64,000 nt of DNA from Arthrobacter agilis (GCF_006494655.1 NZ_VHIM01000004.1:248001-312000); one strand, 5' to 3'; counted from the stretch's first letter, positions 1-8,108 are shown. Numbers and translations are program-made. The notes: a model not told the origin generated them from the letters alone.

Positions 1-1365
1 CCCTTCGCCGTAGTAGACCCCGGTCAGCGGTGTCGCGGGAGCCGGGATGGTCTGGGCGCCGAGGTACCCGGATCCGGTGAGCTCCGTGACCACGGACGCG
101 ACGACGTCGGCCCCCGCCGTGCCGTCCGCCACTGTCACCGGGACGGACGTGGCAGTGGGCTCGCCCGCATTGTCCGTGGGTTCCTCGGAAGCAGCGCCCG
201 GCGCTCCTCCCGGGGCAGCGTCCGCGGGCTCCTCGCCACCGGCGGCAGGGGCCGCGAGGTCGGCGCTGGCCTTGAGGACGGTGAACAGCTCCGACGCGAG
301 GGGTTCGTCGAGCACCAGGCGGTTGGGGTCGGCGGCGGGAACCGTCGGGACCGCGATGAAGCTGACCTTCGCGGGATCGATGTCCTTCAGCCGGTCGGCG
401 ATGGTCACCATGGCCGGGATGGACGCCAGGGCGGTGTCGACCGTGAGGTTGCTGGTCAGGGCGTCGGCGATGCCGAGCAGCCGCTGCGGGTTGCGCAGTG
501 TCCCGTCGTCCTTGATCTTGCGGGTGAGAGATCCGAGGAACGCCTGCTGCGCCTGGATCCGCCCGAGGTCGCCGCCGTCGCCGAAGGCAGCGCGTGCCCT
601 CAGGAAGGCGAGGGCCTGCTCCCCCTGGACGCTCGAGGTACCCGCGGGCAGCTTCAGGCCGGACTTCGGCTCGTCGATCGCCTCGGTCACGCAGACGTCC
701 ACTCCGCCGACGGCATTGGAGAGCTCGGTGACCGCATTGAAGTCGGCCAGCATGAAGTGGTCCACCTCGAGGCCCGTGACGGCGTTGATGGTGTCCACGG
801 CGCACCCGGGACCGGCGTCGCGCATGGCGCTGTTGATCATGTCCGAGGGCCGTGCGGGGAAGGATCCCGACCCGCGTCCGTCCGTGCATGCGGGAATGTC
901 CACCAGGAGGTCCCGCGGGAAACTGAGGACGTTCACGTGCTCGTTGTCCGCTGAGATGTCGAGCAGCATCATGACGTCCGCCTGCCCGTAGCCGGCGGAG
1001 TCCTCCTCGGGGCCGTACCCCGAGTTCGCACCACTGCGCGTGTCCGAGCCGAGCACGAGGATCTGGAGGCGGTCCTTCCTGTCGTCCACGCCCGAAACGG
1101 ACCCGCCGTTGGCGTTCAGGTGGAGCGAGTCGACGTTGGTGGTGAGCCTCACCACCCAGTAACCGCTGAAGGCGACGACGCCGACCACCGCCGCGATGGC
1201 GAGGACGGAGACGAGGCGTAGCCACCGGGGCCGCGGTCCGTCGAGACCACCGACCCCGGCCTCCGGGCGACCCTGCGCGCTCCCGGCGACGAGGGTGCCC
1301 TCGCCCGGATAGGAACGACGGGCGGGGCCGTCTGCCGGGTGCGGCGGGTCTGGCACATGCGTCAA
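1..1365 (-). CDS. LytR-CpsA-Psr (LCP) family cell-wall ligase, C-terminus cut by window edge
   Basis: LCP proteins transfer undecaprenyl-linked glycopolymers onto peptidoglycan outside the membrane. The protein has a proline-rich cytoplasmic N-terminus, one membrane helix at about residues 50-72, then an LCP domain with the LGSDTRSG and SFPRDL motifs and conserved Arg/Asp residues. An Ala/Gly/Pro/Glu linker and the start of a LytR_C-type domain (VTVADGTAGADV) follow before the window ends. No ATG fits this frame. I chose the TTG at 1365 because an AAGGA Shine-Dalgarno (1373-1377) lies 7 nt upstream; a GTG at 1356 is the alternative. It is divergent from the DUF368 gene. Family call is firm; which polymer it attaches is unknown. 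Confidence 0.9.
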   Translation of the reverse strand, partial: MTHVPDPPHPADGPARRSYPGEGTLVAGSAQGRPEAGVGGLDGPRPRWLRLVSVLAIAAVVGVVAFSGYWVVRLTTNVDSLHLNANGGSVSGVDDRKDRLQILVLGSDTRSGANSGYGPEEDSAGYGQADVMMLLDISADNEHVNVLSFPRDLLVDIPACTDGRGSGSFPARPSDMINSAMRDAGPGCAVDTINAVTGLEVDHFMLADFNAVTELSNAVGGVDVCVTEAIDEPKSGLKLPAGTSSVQGEQALAFLRARAAFGDGGDLGRIQAQQAFLGSLTRKIKDDGTLRNPQRLLGIADALTSNLTVDTALASIPAMVTIADRLKDIDPAKVSFIAVPTVPAADPNRLVLDEPLASELFTVLKASADLAAPAAGGEEPADAAPGGAPGAASEEPTDNAGEPTATSVPVTVADGTAGADVVASVVTELTGSGYLGAQTIPAPATPLTGVYYGEG

Positions 1366-1546
1366 GCGGGGGTCCTTAGGGTCCGGCCGGCACGGTACGG
1401 GCGGCGGGGTGCAGGGGAGGCTGACACGCTACCAGCCCGGTCTGGGCGTTCGATGGGAGGCTGCACGCAGGCTGTCGGCAGATGCGTGATGGCTCACATC
1501 CGGGAGCCGCGGCCGCCGGGAAGTGGATCGACGGCCTGCACCTCCG

Positions 1547-1552
1547 TACGGT
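1547..1552 (+). promoter_or_regulatory. -10 hexamer of putative leaderless transcript (DUF368 gene)
   Basis: TACGGT ends 7 nt before the GTG at 1560; no Shine-Dalgarno is present. Confidence 0.45.
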
Positions 1553-1559
1553 GGCTAGC

Positions 1560-2501
1560 GTGACGTCATACCCGGCAGCCAGTGACCCCGCCCCTCCGAA
1601 GCCGGCGCTGCGCGCCCTGCCCAGCTTCCTCCAGGGAGCCCTGATCGGTCTCGTGGAACTCGTACCGGGAGTATCGGGCGGCACCATGGCCCTTGTCCTC
1701 GGCATCTACGACCGCCTCATCATCTCCGCGGACCACGCCGTGCACGCCGTCACGGCGGTTCTCGGCGGGAAGGGCCTGCAGGTGGCCCGGGCGCACCTCA
1801 AGGCCATCGACTGGCGGTTGATCGTCCCCCTCGTCCTCGGCATGGGTGCTGCGCTGTTCACGCTGGCGGGACCGCTGCACACCTTCGTCGACACGCAGCC
1901 GGTACTCGCCCGGGCGCTGTTCCTCGGCATGGTGCTCGCCAGCCTCCTGGTGCCCCTGGCCATGATCGGGCCGTTGCTGCCACCTCGACCGGCTTCGCGC
2001 TTGGCGGCCCTCTGCGTGGTCCTGGTGGTTGCCGCTGCAGTGTTCCTGCTGCTCGGGCTCCCCGCCCTCCAGGTGGGGGACCCACAGTGGTGGGTCCTCG
2101 TCCTCAGCGGGGCCGCGGCTGTCTGCGCACTGGTGCTCCCCGGACTGTCAGGCTCCTTCATCCTGCTCACCGTGGGCATGTACGAACCCACGCTCGAGGC
2201 GGCGAGCACGCGAGACCTCGGCTATCTCGCGCTCTTCGCCGGGGGCGCCGTCCTCGGTCTCGCCACGGTGGTCCGCGGCCTGGCCTATCTCCTGCGGGAG
2301 CAGCGCCTTCCCACACTGCTCGTCGCGACGGGCCTGATCGTCGGCTCCGCACGCGCCATCTGGCCCTGGCAGGACGGCACCACACTCCTGGCGCCGGAAA
2401 CCGGCGCCTGGGGACTGCCGCTCGCTGCGGCGCTCGGCGGCGCCGCCGTCGTCGTCCTCCTGTGGCTGCGGGATCGGCGCGCGCACACCCTTCCCGGCTG
2501 A
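1560..2501 (+). CDS. DUF368 polytopic membrane protein
   Basis: A DUF368-family integral membrane protein of 313 residues with about eight to nine hydrophobic segments. The diagnostic family stretch GLVELVPGVSGGTMALVLGIY is at residues 27-47, and a second copy-like motif (LPGLSGSFILLTVGMY) lies mid-protein, suggesting an internal duplication typical of the family. Relatives have been linked to undecaprenyl-phosphate recycling, which would fit the neighbouring LCP gene, but this is an inference from other bacteria. The GTG at 1560 is preferred over an in-frame ATG at 1482 because TACGGT sits 7 nt before it, as in many genes of this window, and no Shine-Dalgarno supports the longer form. Confidence 0.85.
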   Translation: MTSYPAASDPAPPKPALRALPSFLQGALIGLVELVPGVSGGTMALVLGIYDRLIISADHAVHAVTAVLGGKGLQVARAHLKAIDWRLIVPLVLGMGAALFTLAGPLHTFVDTQPVLARALFLGMVLASLLVPLAMIGPLLPPRPASRLAALCVVLVVAAAVFLLLGLPALQVGDPQWWVLVLSGAAAVCALVLPGLSGSFILLTVGMYEPTLEAASTRDLGYLALFAGGAVLGLATVVRGLAYLLREQRLPTLLVATGLIVGSARAIWPWQDGTTLLAPETGAWGLPLAAALGGAAVVVLLWLRDRRAHTLPG

Positions 2502-2635
2502 CCGCCGCAGCCGAGGGCGTACAGCGGATGGAGGAGGCGACGACGGCCGCCAAATATAACGGATTGGTTACGTGCCCCGTTCAGGGCGCATCCGGTACCT
2601 CAGGCACCTGAGGCGTTGCTACCATCTAGGTGCGG

Positions 2636-2725
2636 GCAGCCGCCCGTCGACAAAGGCAAACCCGGTGCGAGCCGGGGACGCAAAGCCACGGGACCCACGA
2701 GGTCAGCCGGGCCGCCGAAGGGAAA
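2636..2725 (+). ncRNA. GEMM-I-type cyclic dinucleotide riboswitch candidate
   Basis: The 5' leader of the response regulator gene holds the GEMM-I core: AAAGGCAAACC (about 2652-2662), a GC hairpin, GGGACGCAAAGCCACGGG (from about 2674), and the 3' receptor-like part GTCAGCCGGGCCGCCGAAGG (2702-2721). These blocks match the order and spacing of the c-di-GMP-I (Vc2-like) fold. A TACCAT -10 at 2620-2625 would start the RNA just upstream. The base that distinguishes c-di-GMP from cGAMP binders cannot be assigned safely by eye. About 115 nt separate the aptamer from the start codon at 2841; no clear terminator is visible there, so the output mechanism is open. Confidence 0.8.
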
Positions 2726-2840
2726 AGGTCTCCGCACATGCCCAGGACTTACAGCGTCCTACCCGTTTTAGAAACCGCGCGGCGCTCGGCCGTGGCAGCA
2801 TCGGCGGGTTCACCCACGCACGCCCGCACAGCCGGCCCCC

Positions 2841-3665
2841 ATGAATAGCCTGCACTCCGACGACCGTCGGGCGGCCATCGTCATCGAGGACGATCTCGAT
2901 ATCCGGAACCTCGTCTGCGCCGTCCTCGAGCAGGGCGGGTTCCGCACCAGCGGCGTCGCGACGGGGCGCGAGGGCGTCGCCGTCGTACGCCAGCAGCACC
3001 CCGCCGTCGTCACGCTCGACATCGGGCTGCCGGATATCGACGGACACGAGGTGCTCCGCCGGATCCGTTCGACCACCGACTGCTACGTGATCGTGCTGAG
3101 CGGCCGCGGTGACGAGATGGATGTCCTCACCGCCCTGCAGGCAGGAGCCGACGACTACGTCGTCAAGCCGTTCCGGCCCCGGGAGCTGAGGGCCCGGATC
3201 GACGCGATGCTGAGGCGGCCCCGTGTGAACCGCGCGGCGGAACCGCACCCCGTGGAACCGGTTGCGGCGGCCGCGGCGGTCGCACCCGGCAACGACGGCG
3301 GCACGAACGGCGGCGGCGCTGGCGATGCGCTCTTGCGCAACGGCGAACTCGTGGTGGACGCCGAAGCGCGGATCGCCATGTGCTCCGGCGTCGAGCTGCC
3401 GCTCACCAAAACCGAGTTCAACCTCCTCCACGAACTGCTACGGAGCAACGGCGCCGTGCGGACCAAGGAGGAGCTCGTCCGCGTGTCCCGGGGGAGGGAC
3501 TACCGCGGATACAACTTCGTGAGCAGGACTGACGAGCGAGCCATCGAGGTCCACATCGCCAATCTCCGCCAGAAACTCGGCCGGACCCGGAGTACGCCCG
3601 AGGTCATCACGACGGTGCGCGGCGTGGGCTTCCGGATCATGCCGCACAGCGACACCTCCCGCTAG
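2841..3665 (+). CDS. OmpR/PhoB-type response regulator
   Basis: A two-domain transcription factor of 274 residues. The receiver domain (about residues 10-118) has the acidic pocket EDD at 16-18, phosphoacceptor Asp60 in VVTLDIGLPD, Ser87 and Lys109 in VVKPF. A Gly/Ala-rich linker with GNDGGTNGGG leads to a winged-helix DNA-binding domain (about 170-270) ending VRGVGFRIM. No histidine kinase gene is adjacent, so it looks like an orphan regulator. The leader carries a GEMM-type riboswitch, linking its synthesis to a cyclic dinucleotide. The start lacks a good Shine-Dalgarno. Its TAG stop overlaps the stop of the convergent Hpt-like gene within CTAG (3662-3665). Confidence 0.92.
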   Translation: MNSLHSDDRRAAIVIEDDLDIRNLVCAVLEQGGFRTSGVATGREGVAVVRQQHPAVVTLDIGLPDIDGHEVLRRIRSTTDCYVIVLSGRGDEMDVLTALQAGADDYVVKPFRPRELRARIDAMLRRPRVNRAAEPHPVEPVAAAAAVAPGNDGGTNGGGAGDALLRNGELVVDAEARIAMCSGVELPLTKTEFNLLHELLRSNGAVRTKEELVRVSRGRDYRGYNFVSRTDERAIEVHIANLRQKLGRTRSTPEVITTVRGVGFRIMPHSDTSR

Positions 3666-4114
3666 GAGCTCGCGGAATCGGGCCAGAGCCGGAGCATCTC
3701 CCCCAGCGTCTCCGTGGCGCAGAGTTGGAGGGGGTCGAGCAAGCGGCGCGCGGCGTCGAGGCCGTCCTCTTCGAGCGCGTGCTGCACGGAGCGTGAGATC
3801 CGCTCGAGCCGTACTGCGCCCACCATCGCGGACGACGTCGCGAGGCTGAGCGCGGCGTCCTCGGCTCCTCCCGGGTCGCCGTCGTCGAGCCGCCGCTCGA
3901 GGCGCTCCACCCTGGACGGCAGGATGGAGCGGAAGTCGCGGACGAAGCGCACCACGATGGCGGGATCGCCGAAATCGGCATCCATCTCGGCGAGCACGTC
4001 CGGAGCCAGGAGCGGCCCCGGCGTCGCATGCTCCCGGCGCCCGGCGGAGGGCGCTGCCATGGCAGCGCAGTCTCGGGGAGGGTGGGGAGTCACAGGAGTC
4101 GGCAGGGTGGGCAC
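3662..4114 (-). CDS. Hpt-like protein lacking the phosphoacceptor histidine
   Basis: A 150-residue soluble protein. Residues about 36-145 follow the histidine phosphotransfer (Hpt) pattern: LLAPDVLAEMDADFGDPAIV, FVRDFRSILPSRVERLERRLDDGD, then the helix that normally reads HxLKGSSxxxGA. Here that helix is ALSLATSSAMVGAVRL, with Leu89 where the phosphorylated His should be and Ala/Thr replacing Lys/Gly. So the fold may be kept while phosphotransfer is lost; it could act as a docking or inhibitory partner of a receiver domain. The GTG at 4114 is chosen because TACCGT lies 6 nt upstream. It converges on the response regulator gene. The Hpt assignment is by pattern only and is moderately sure. Confidence 0.65.
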   Translation of the reverse strand: MPTLPTPVTPHPPRDCAAMAAPSAGRREHATPGPLLAPDVLAEMDADFGDPAIVVRFVRDFRSILPSRVERLERRLDDGDPGGAEDAALSLATSSAMVGAVRLERISRSVQHALEEDGLDAARRLLDPLQLCATETLGEMLRLWPDSASS

Positions 4115-4120
4115 AGTGCA

Positions 4121-4126
4121 ACGGTA
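4121..4126 (-). promoter_or_regulatory. -10 hexamer of putative leaderless transcript (Hpt-like gene)
   Basis: On the minus strand TACCGT ends 6 nt before the GTG at 4114, with no Shine-Dalgarno between. Confidence 0.5.
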
Positions 4127-4272
4127 ACGACGACGGGCGGCTCCGGAGAACTACCGGCGGGTTCTTGCGCAAAGACTGCGGTATCGATTCCGATCCGCCG
4201 TCCGATGGTCATCACGAAGCACCCGCTGTGCTCGCACAGGGCCGGTCCGGCCCGGAGGTGCCGGCTGTGCAG

Positions 4273-6423
4273 CTAGCGGGGCGAGGGGACCCTGCCGAGC
4301 TTCGACGGCCACCAGATCTTCGGCCCGATGTCGTAGGCCAGGGCCGGGATGAGCAGCGAGCGCACCAGCACGGTGTCCAGCAGCACGCCGAACGCCACGA
4401 TGAAGGCGATCTGCGCGAGGAACAGGATGGGGATGACCCCCAGGGCCGCGAAGGTCGCTGCGAGCACCACCCCGGCCGAGGTGATGACGCCACCTGTGAC
4501 CCCGAGACCACGCAGGACGCCGGGCCTGGTCCCCAGGCGCAGTGACTCCTCCCGCACTCGCGTCATGAGGAAGATGTTGTAGTCGACGCCCAGCGCCACG
4601 AGGAACACGAAGGCGAAGAGCGGCACCGAGGCATCCGCCCCCTCGAACCCGAACAGGTTGTTGAACACCAGGGCCGAGACGCCGAGTGCCGTCGCGTTGG
4701 AGAGGGCCACGCTGGCCACGAGCAGCACGGGCGCCAGGATCGAGCGCAGCAGGATGATGAGGACCACGAGGATCACCACCAGCACGATCGGGATGATCTT
4801 CACGAGATCGGCGAGCGCGGTGTCGTTCGTGTCGATGGCCACGGCGGTCACGCCGCCCACGAGCGCGTCGGGGCTTGCCTCGTCGAGGGCCGTCCTGAGC
4901 TCACGCACCACGTCCTCGGCCTGATCGGAATCGGCCTGGTACTCGAGCGTGCCGCTGATGAGCACGCGTCCGTCCTCGACGATCACGGCGCCGCCCGGGT
5001 CCGCCGTCAGGGTCGCGTCCGCGATACCGTCCTGCGTGTTCACGACGTCGAGCGCAGCCGCCTGCTCGGCCTCCGGTGCAACGACGTACACGGGACTTCC
5101 CGACCCCGCATCGAAGTGCCGGCCGAGTGCCTCCTGGCCGTCCACGGCGTTGGAGGGCGTGAGGATCAGGGCGGATTGCGGGACACCGTTCGCCTGCAGC
5201 TGGGTGAGGCCGAGGGCGCCCGCGACGAGGATGAGCAGCGACGCGATCCAGAGGACGCGGGGGCGGCGCGCCACCTGCAGCGCCACACGCTTCCAGATCC
5301 CCGAGAGCCGCTCCAGGCCCGTTTCGGCGCCGGCCGCGGTCGGTGCGGCGTGCCTGCCGTGGTGGGGGGCGACGGCGACGGCCAGCTCGGGATCGTAGCG
5401 CGGGCGCAGCGGCCAGAACGCGGCCCGGCCGAACAGCAGGAGGAGGGCCGGGAGGAGGGTGAGTGCGGCAGCCAGGGAGAACACGATGCCGATGGCCGCG
5501 ATGGGCCCGAGGCTCTTGTTCGAGTTGAGGTCGGAGAAGAGCAGGCAGAGCAGCCCGAGGATCACGGTGGCGCCGGATGCCAGGATGGGCTCGACCGATC
5601 CGCGGTACGCGGCGCGCATCGCCTCCCACGTCGTCTCGTGCTCGGCGAGCGCCTCGCGGAACCGCGCCACCAGCAGCAGCGCGTAGTCGGTGGCGGCACC
5701 GATGACGAGGATCGAGAGGATCCCCTGGCTCTGCCCGCTCAGCTGGATCCAGTCGAGCTTCGCGAAGGCGAAGACCAGCAGGATGGACGTCGCCAGGGCG
5801 AACACCGACGTCAGGAGGACGAGGAAGGGCAGGACCACCGAGCGGTAGACCGCGAGCAGGATGACGAAGACCGCGCCGAGGGCTACGCCCAGCAGAATGC
5901 CGTCGATCCCTCCGAAGGCCTCCACGAGATCATTGGTGAAGCCGGCCGGACCCGTGACGTAGCCCGTGACGCCGTCAGGTAGCTCGTCGCCGAGGACCTG
6001 CCGCAGTTCGGTGACCACCTCCGCCAGTTCCGCGTCGGAGGAGACGAACGCGATGTACTGCACGGCGAGGCCGTCCTCCGAGGGGATGGGCCCTGCAACG
6101 GCAGGAGCGCCCTCGGCGGGCGGCTCGAGGCCTTCGACCTGACCGAGAGTGTCGCCGAGCTCCTCGTAGGGTCCCAGGTCCCGGGGCGGGATGACCGTGT
6201 CCGACTCCGCCACGATGACCGCCGGGATGGCATCGGAATCGCTGAACCGCTGCTGCAGTTCGCCGGCCTCCGTCGACTCGGCACTCGCGGGCAGGAACGA
6301 GGCCTGGTCGTTGCTCGACACCTCCTCGAGCCGGCCGAACGTCGGGCCGCCCACAGCAGCGCCGACCAACCAGATCAGGACGACGACGACGGGCAGCAGG
6401 ACCCTCAACCACGTACTTCTCAT
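4273..6423 (-). CDS. MMPL/RND family transporter
   Basis: A 716-residue MMPL-type exporter of the RND superfamily. The architecture is duplicated: a first membrane helix (about 7-25), a large extracytoplasmic loop, a bundle of helices with GAATDYALLLVARFREAL, then a repeat of the pattern after about residue 380, with VALGVDYNIFLMTRVREE near the C-terminus. Substrates are typically lipids or hydrophobic toxic compounds. The ATG at 6423 (MRSTWLRV) is used because GGAAG precedes it; longer in-frame versions read back through the control region. A divergent MarR gene and palindromic sites between them suggest a repressor-controlled efflux pump. Confidence 0.9.
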   Translation of the reverse strand: MRSTWLRVLLPVVVVLIWLVGAAVGGPTFGRLEEVSSNDQASFLPASAESTEAGELQQRFSDSDAIPAVIVAESDTVIPPRDLGPYEELGDTLGQVEGLEPPAEGAPAVAGPIPSEDGLAVQYIAFVSSDAELAEVVTELRQVLGDELPDGVTGYVTGPAGFTNDLVEAFGGIDGILLGVALGAVFVILLAVYRSVVLPFLVLLTSVFALATSILLVFAFAKLDWIQLSGQSQGILSILVIGAATDYALLLVARFREALAEHETTWEAMRAAYRGSVEPILASGATVILGLLCLLFSDLNSNKSLGPIAAIGIVFSLAAALTLLPALLLLFGRAAFWPLRPRYDPELAVAVAPHHGRHAAPTAAGAETGLERLSGIWKRVALQVARRPRVLWIASLLILVAGALGLTQLQANGVPQSALILTPSNAVDGQEALGRHFDAGSGSPVYVVAPEAEQAAALDVVNTQDGIADATLTADPGGAVIVEDGRVLISGTLEYQADSDQAEDVVRELRTALDEASPDALVGGVTAVAIDTNDTALADLVKIIPIVLVVILVVLIILLRSILAPVLLVASVALSNATALGVSALVFNNLFGFEGADASVPLFAFVFLVALGVDYNIFLMTRVREESLRLGTRPGVLRGLGVTGGVITSAGVVLAATFAALGVIPILFLAQIAFIVAFGVLLDTVLVRSLLIPALAYDIGPKIWWPSKLGRVPSPR

Positions 6424-6445
6424 GAACTTCCACGCCTTTCCGATG

Positions 6446-6482
6446 TTATCTCTACAGCAGAGTATATCTATCATGGAGATAA
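6446..6482. promoter_or_regulatory. Inverted-repeat operator for the MarR/MMPL divergent pair
   Basis: A perfect 7-bp inverted repeat, TTATCTC (6446-6452) and GAGATAA (6476-6482), encloses a second one, TATCT (6465-6469) with AGATA (6477-6481), and CTCT-N5-AGAG at 6450-6462. On the minus strand a TATACT -10-like hexamer (6461-6466) lies inside it, so a bound repressor would block the MMPL promoter. The AT-rich palindrome stands out in a GC-rich sequence. Binding by the adjacent MarR protein is inferred. Confidence 0.65.
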
Positions 6483-6523
6483 TAGGAACGAGCCTAAGCT
6501 GGAGGAAAGAAGGCGAGGGAACG

Positions 6524-7006
6524 ATGGCGGCACGGGAAGAACTCATGGCACTCATGCGCCAGTTCACCGTCGAGGCGGACCGGTACGTCGACGTCGCGAG
6601 CGACCGCGACAGCCTCTACCGCACCGATCTCCATGCCCTCAGCATCATGATGGGCGCAGCCCGGGCCGGTCTCACCGTCACACCGGGCCTGCTCCGCGAG
6701 GAGCTGAACCTGAGCTCACCGGCCACGACGGCCCTCGTCGACCGGCTCGACTCCGCGGGTCACGTCACCCGGCGACGCAGCGACGTCGACCGCCGGCAGG
6801 TCCACCTCGAGATGACGGACAAGGCGCGGACCACCGGCGCCATGCTCTTCGCCCCGCTGGCGCGCCACATCAACGGCGCCCTCGACCGGTACACGGACGC
6901 GGACCTGACGCTGCTCCGCGACATGATGCAGGACGTGACGGACGCGACCATCGCCGCGAAGATGGAGGCGCAGAACGACGCGCGGGACGGGGACGACGCA
7001 GACTGA
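6524..7006 (+). CDS. MarR family transcriptional regulator
   Basis: A 160-residue winged-helix regulator. The recognition region reads TPGLLREELNLSSPATTALVDRLDSAGHVTRRRSDVDRRQ in pieces, with the DRR wing motif typical of MarR proteins, and helices at both ends for dimerization. The ATG at 6524 follows GGAGGAAAGAAGGCGAGG (an extended purine-rich Shine-Dalgarno region). It is transcribed away from the MMPL gene across a 100-bp gap containing the palindromic operator, the usual arrangement for a ligand-released repressor of a drug or lipid exporter and of itself. The acidic C-terminal end (DARDGDDAD) is not part of the fold. Confidence 0.9.
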   Translation: MAAREELMALMRQFTVEADRYVDVASDRDSLYRTDLHALSIMMGAARAGLTVTPGLLREELNLSSPATTALVDRLDSAGHVTRRRSDVDRRQVHLEMTDKARTTGAMLFAPLARHINGALDRYTDADLTLLRDMMQDVTDATIAAKMEAQNDARDGDDAD

Positions 7007-7022
7007 GAAGCCTCTCCCGCGC

Positions 7023-7028
7023 TACTCT
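7023..7028 (+). promoter_or_regulatory. -10 hexamer of putative leaderless transcript (methyltransferase)
   Basis: TACTCT ends 6 nt before the ATG at 7035. Confidence 0.5.
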
Positions 7029-7034
7029 CCCACC

Positions 7035-7832
7035 ATGAGCGACGAGGTCTACTCCCACGGCCATCACCCGAGCGTCACGGCAGCCCACGCGATCCGCACG
7101 GTCGCGACATCGGCTGCGTATCTGGAACCCCTCCTCGAGAGCGGCATGGACCTCCTGGACGTCGGCTGCGGACCGGGCAGCATCACAGCGGGATTCGCCG
7201 GTATCGTGGCGCCGGGCTCCGTCCTCGGCGTCGACAGTTCGGCCGACGTCCTCGCCCAGGCGGCCGACGAACACGCCGACGTGCTGAACGTCGAGTTCCG
7301 CGAGGGCAATGTCTACGACCTGGACGCCGCCGACGAGTCCTTCGACGTCGTCCACGCCCACCAGGTCCTCCAGCATCTCGCCGATCCCGTCGCCGCGCTC
7401 CGCGAGATGCGGCGCGTCGTGCGGCCGGGCGGCCTCGTCGCCGTCCGTGAAGCGGATTTCGGCGCCATGACCTGGTTCCCGGCCATCGAGGAACTCGATG
7501 CCTGGCGGGACCTGTACGGCCGCCTCGCCCGGGGCAACAGGGGCGAGCCCGACGCCGGCCGCCGGCTCCCGGGCTGGGCGGCAGCGGCAGGCTTCACGGA
7601 CGTCGAGGTGTCGTCGTCGAACTGGACCTACGCCTCCGGCGAGGACCGCCGTTTCCTCGCCGGCTCCTGGGCGGAGCGCGTGCTGCACTCGGCCTTCGCG
7701 ACGCAGACCCTCGAACGCGGACTCGCGGACCAGCGGACCCTCGAACGCCTGGCCGAGGGCTGGAACCGGTGGGCGCGGTGTGACGACGGCATCTTCCTCA
7801 TGCCGAGCGTCGAGATCCTCGCGCGGAACTGA
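7035..7832 (+). CDS. Class I SAM-dependent methyltransferase
   Basis: A 265-residue methyltransferase of the UbiE/COQ5-like group. Motif I LLDVGCGPGS is at residues 40-49, followed by the acidic ribose-binding residue in VLGVDSS, motif post-II (NVYDLDAADESFDVVHAHQVLQHL) and motif III (RVVRPGGLVAVRE). It therefore binds SAM in a Rossmann fold; the methyl acceptor is not evident. It starts 28 nt after the MarR gene but seems to have its own promoter with a leaderless start. Relatives are annotated as generic small-molecule methyltransferases, so no pathway is proposed. Confidence 0.88.
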   Translation: MSDEVYSHGHHPSVTAAHAIRTVATSAAYLEPLLESGMDLLDVGCGPGSITAGFAGIVAPGSVLGVDSSADVLAQAADEHADVLNVEFREGNVYDLDAADESFDVVHAHQVLQHLADPVAALREMRRVVRPGGLVAVREADFGAMTWFPAIEELDAWRDLYGRLARGNRGEPDAGRRLPGWAAAAGFTDVEVSSSNWTYASGEDRRFLAGSWAERVLHSAFATQTLERGLADQRTLERLAEGWNRWARCDDGIFLMPSVEILARN

Positions 7833-7876
7833 GCGCTGCAGGCGCGTCGGGCTGGAGATCCGGTCGCGACGCCGGG

Positions 7877-7882
7877 GATACT
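7877..7882 (+). promoter_or_regulatory. -10 hexamer of putative leaderless transcript (55-aa membrane protein)
   Basis: GATACT ends 6 nt before the ATG at 7889. Confidence 0.5.
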
Positions 7883-7888
7883 GGAACC

Positions 7889-8056
7889 ATGAAGTCCGTA
7901 CTCGTGCTCCTGGCCGTCATCGCTCTCGTCCTCCTGGTCATCGGGGTGGCCGTCGAGACCCTGAAGTTCCTGCTCTACGTGGGCCTGGTGGTCCTCGTCG
8001 GTGCGGCGGTGATGCTCCTCGTGCAGCGCGCGCGCTCGGGGACCGGCAGCCGCTAG
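7889..8056 (+). CDS. Small two-helix membrane protein, 55 residues
   Basis: A short open frame encoding almost only hydrophobic residues: helix one about residues 3-22, a short polar turn (VETLK), helix two about 27-47, and a basic tail RARSGTGSR. The GATACT hexamer exactly 6 nt before its ATG, the same layout as its neighbours, argues that it is a real expressed gene despite its size. I do not recognise a family. It could be a membrane-embedded regulator or simply a conserved small membrane protein; it sits between a methyltransferase and a protein tyrosine phosphatase on the same strand. Confidence 0.6.
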   Translation: MKSVLVLLAVIALVLLVIGVAVETLKFLLYVGLVVLVGAAVMLLVQRARSGTGSR

Positions 8057-8096
8057 GACCCTCCACCGCGCCGCAGCGCAACCGGCGGGGCGCCGC

Positions 8097-8102
8097 TAGG
8101 CT
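8097..8102 (+). promoter_or_regulatory. -10 hexamer of putative leaderless transcript (LMW phosphatase)
   Basis: TAGGCT ends 6 nt before the ATG at 8109. Confidence 0.55.
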
Positions 8103-8108
8103 GGCGGG

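Noticed and set aside
2636..2725. Leader considered as a c-di-AMP (ydaO) or cobalamin element
   Set aside because: The GACGCAAAGCCACGGG and GGCAAACC blocks match the GEMM core, while ydaO and B12-box consensus elements are missing.
2703..3431. Long minus-strand frame across the response regulator
   Set aside because: Antisense of a clearly conserved receiver and winged-helix domain; its sequence has no motif.
4028..4276. Possible small plus-strand gene upstream of the MMPL end
   Set aside because: It overlaps the Hpt-like coding frame, has no Shine-Dalgarno and no recognisable composition.
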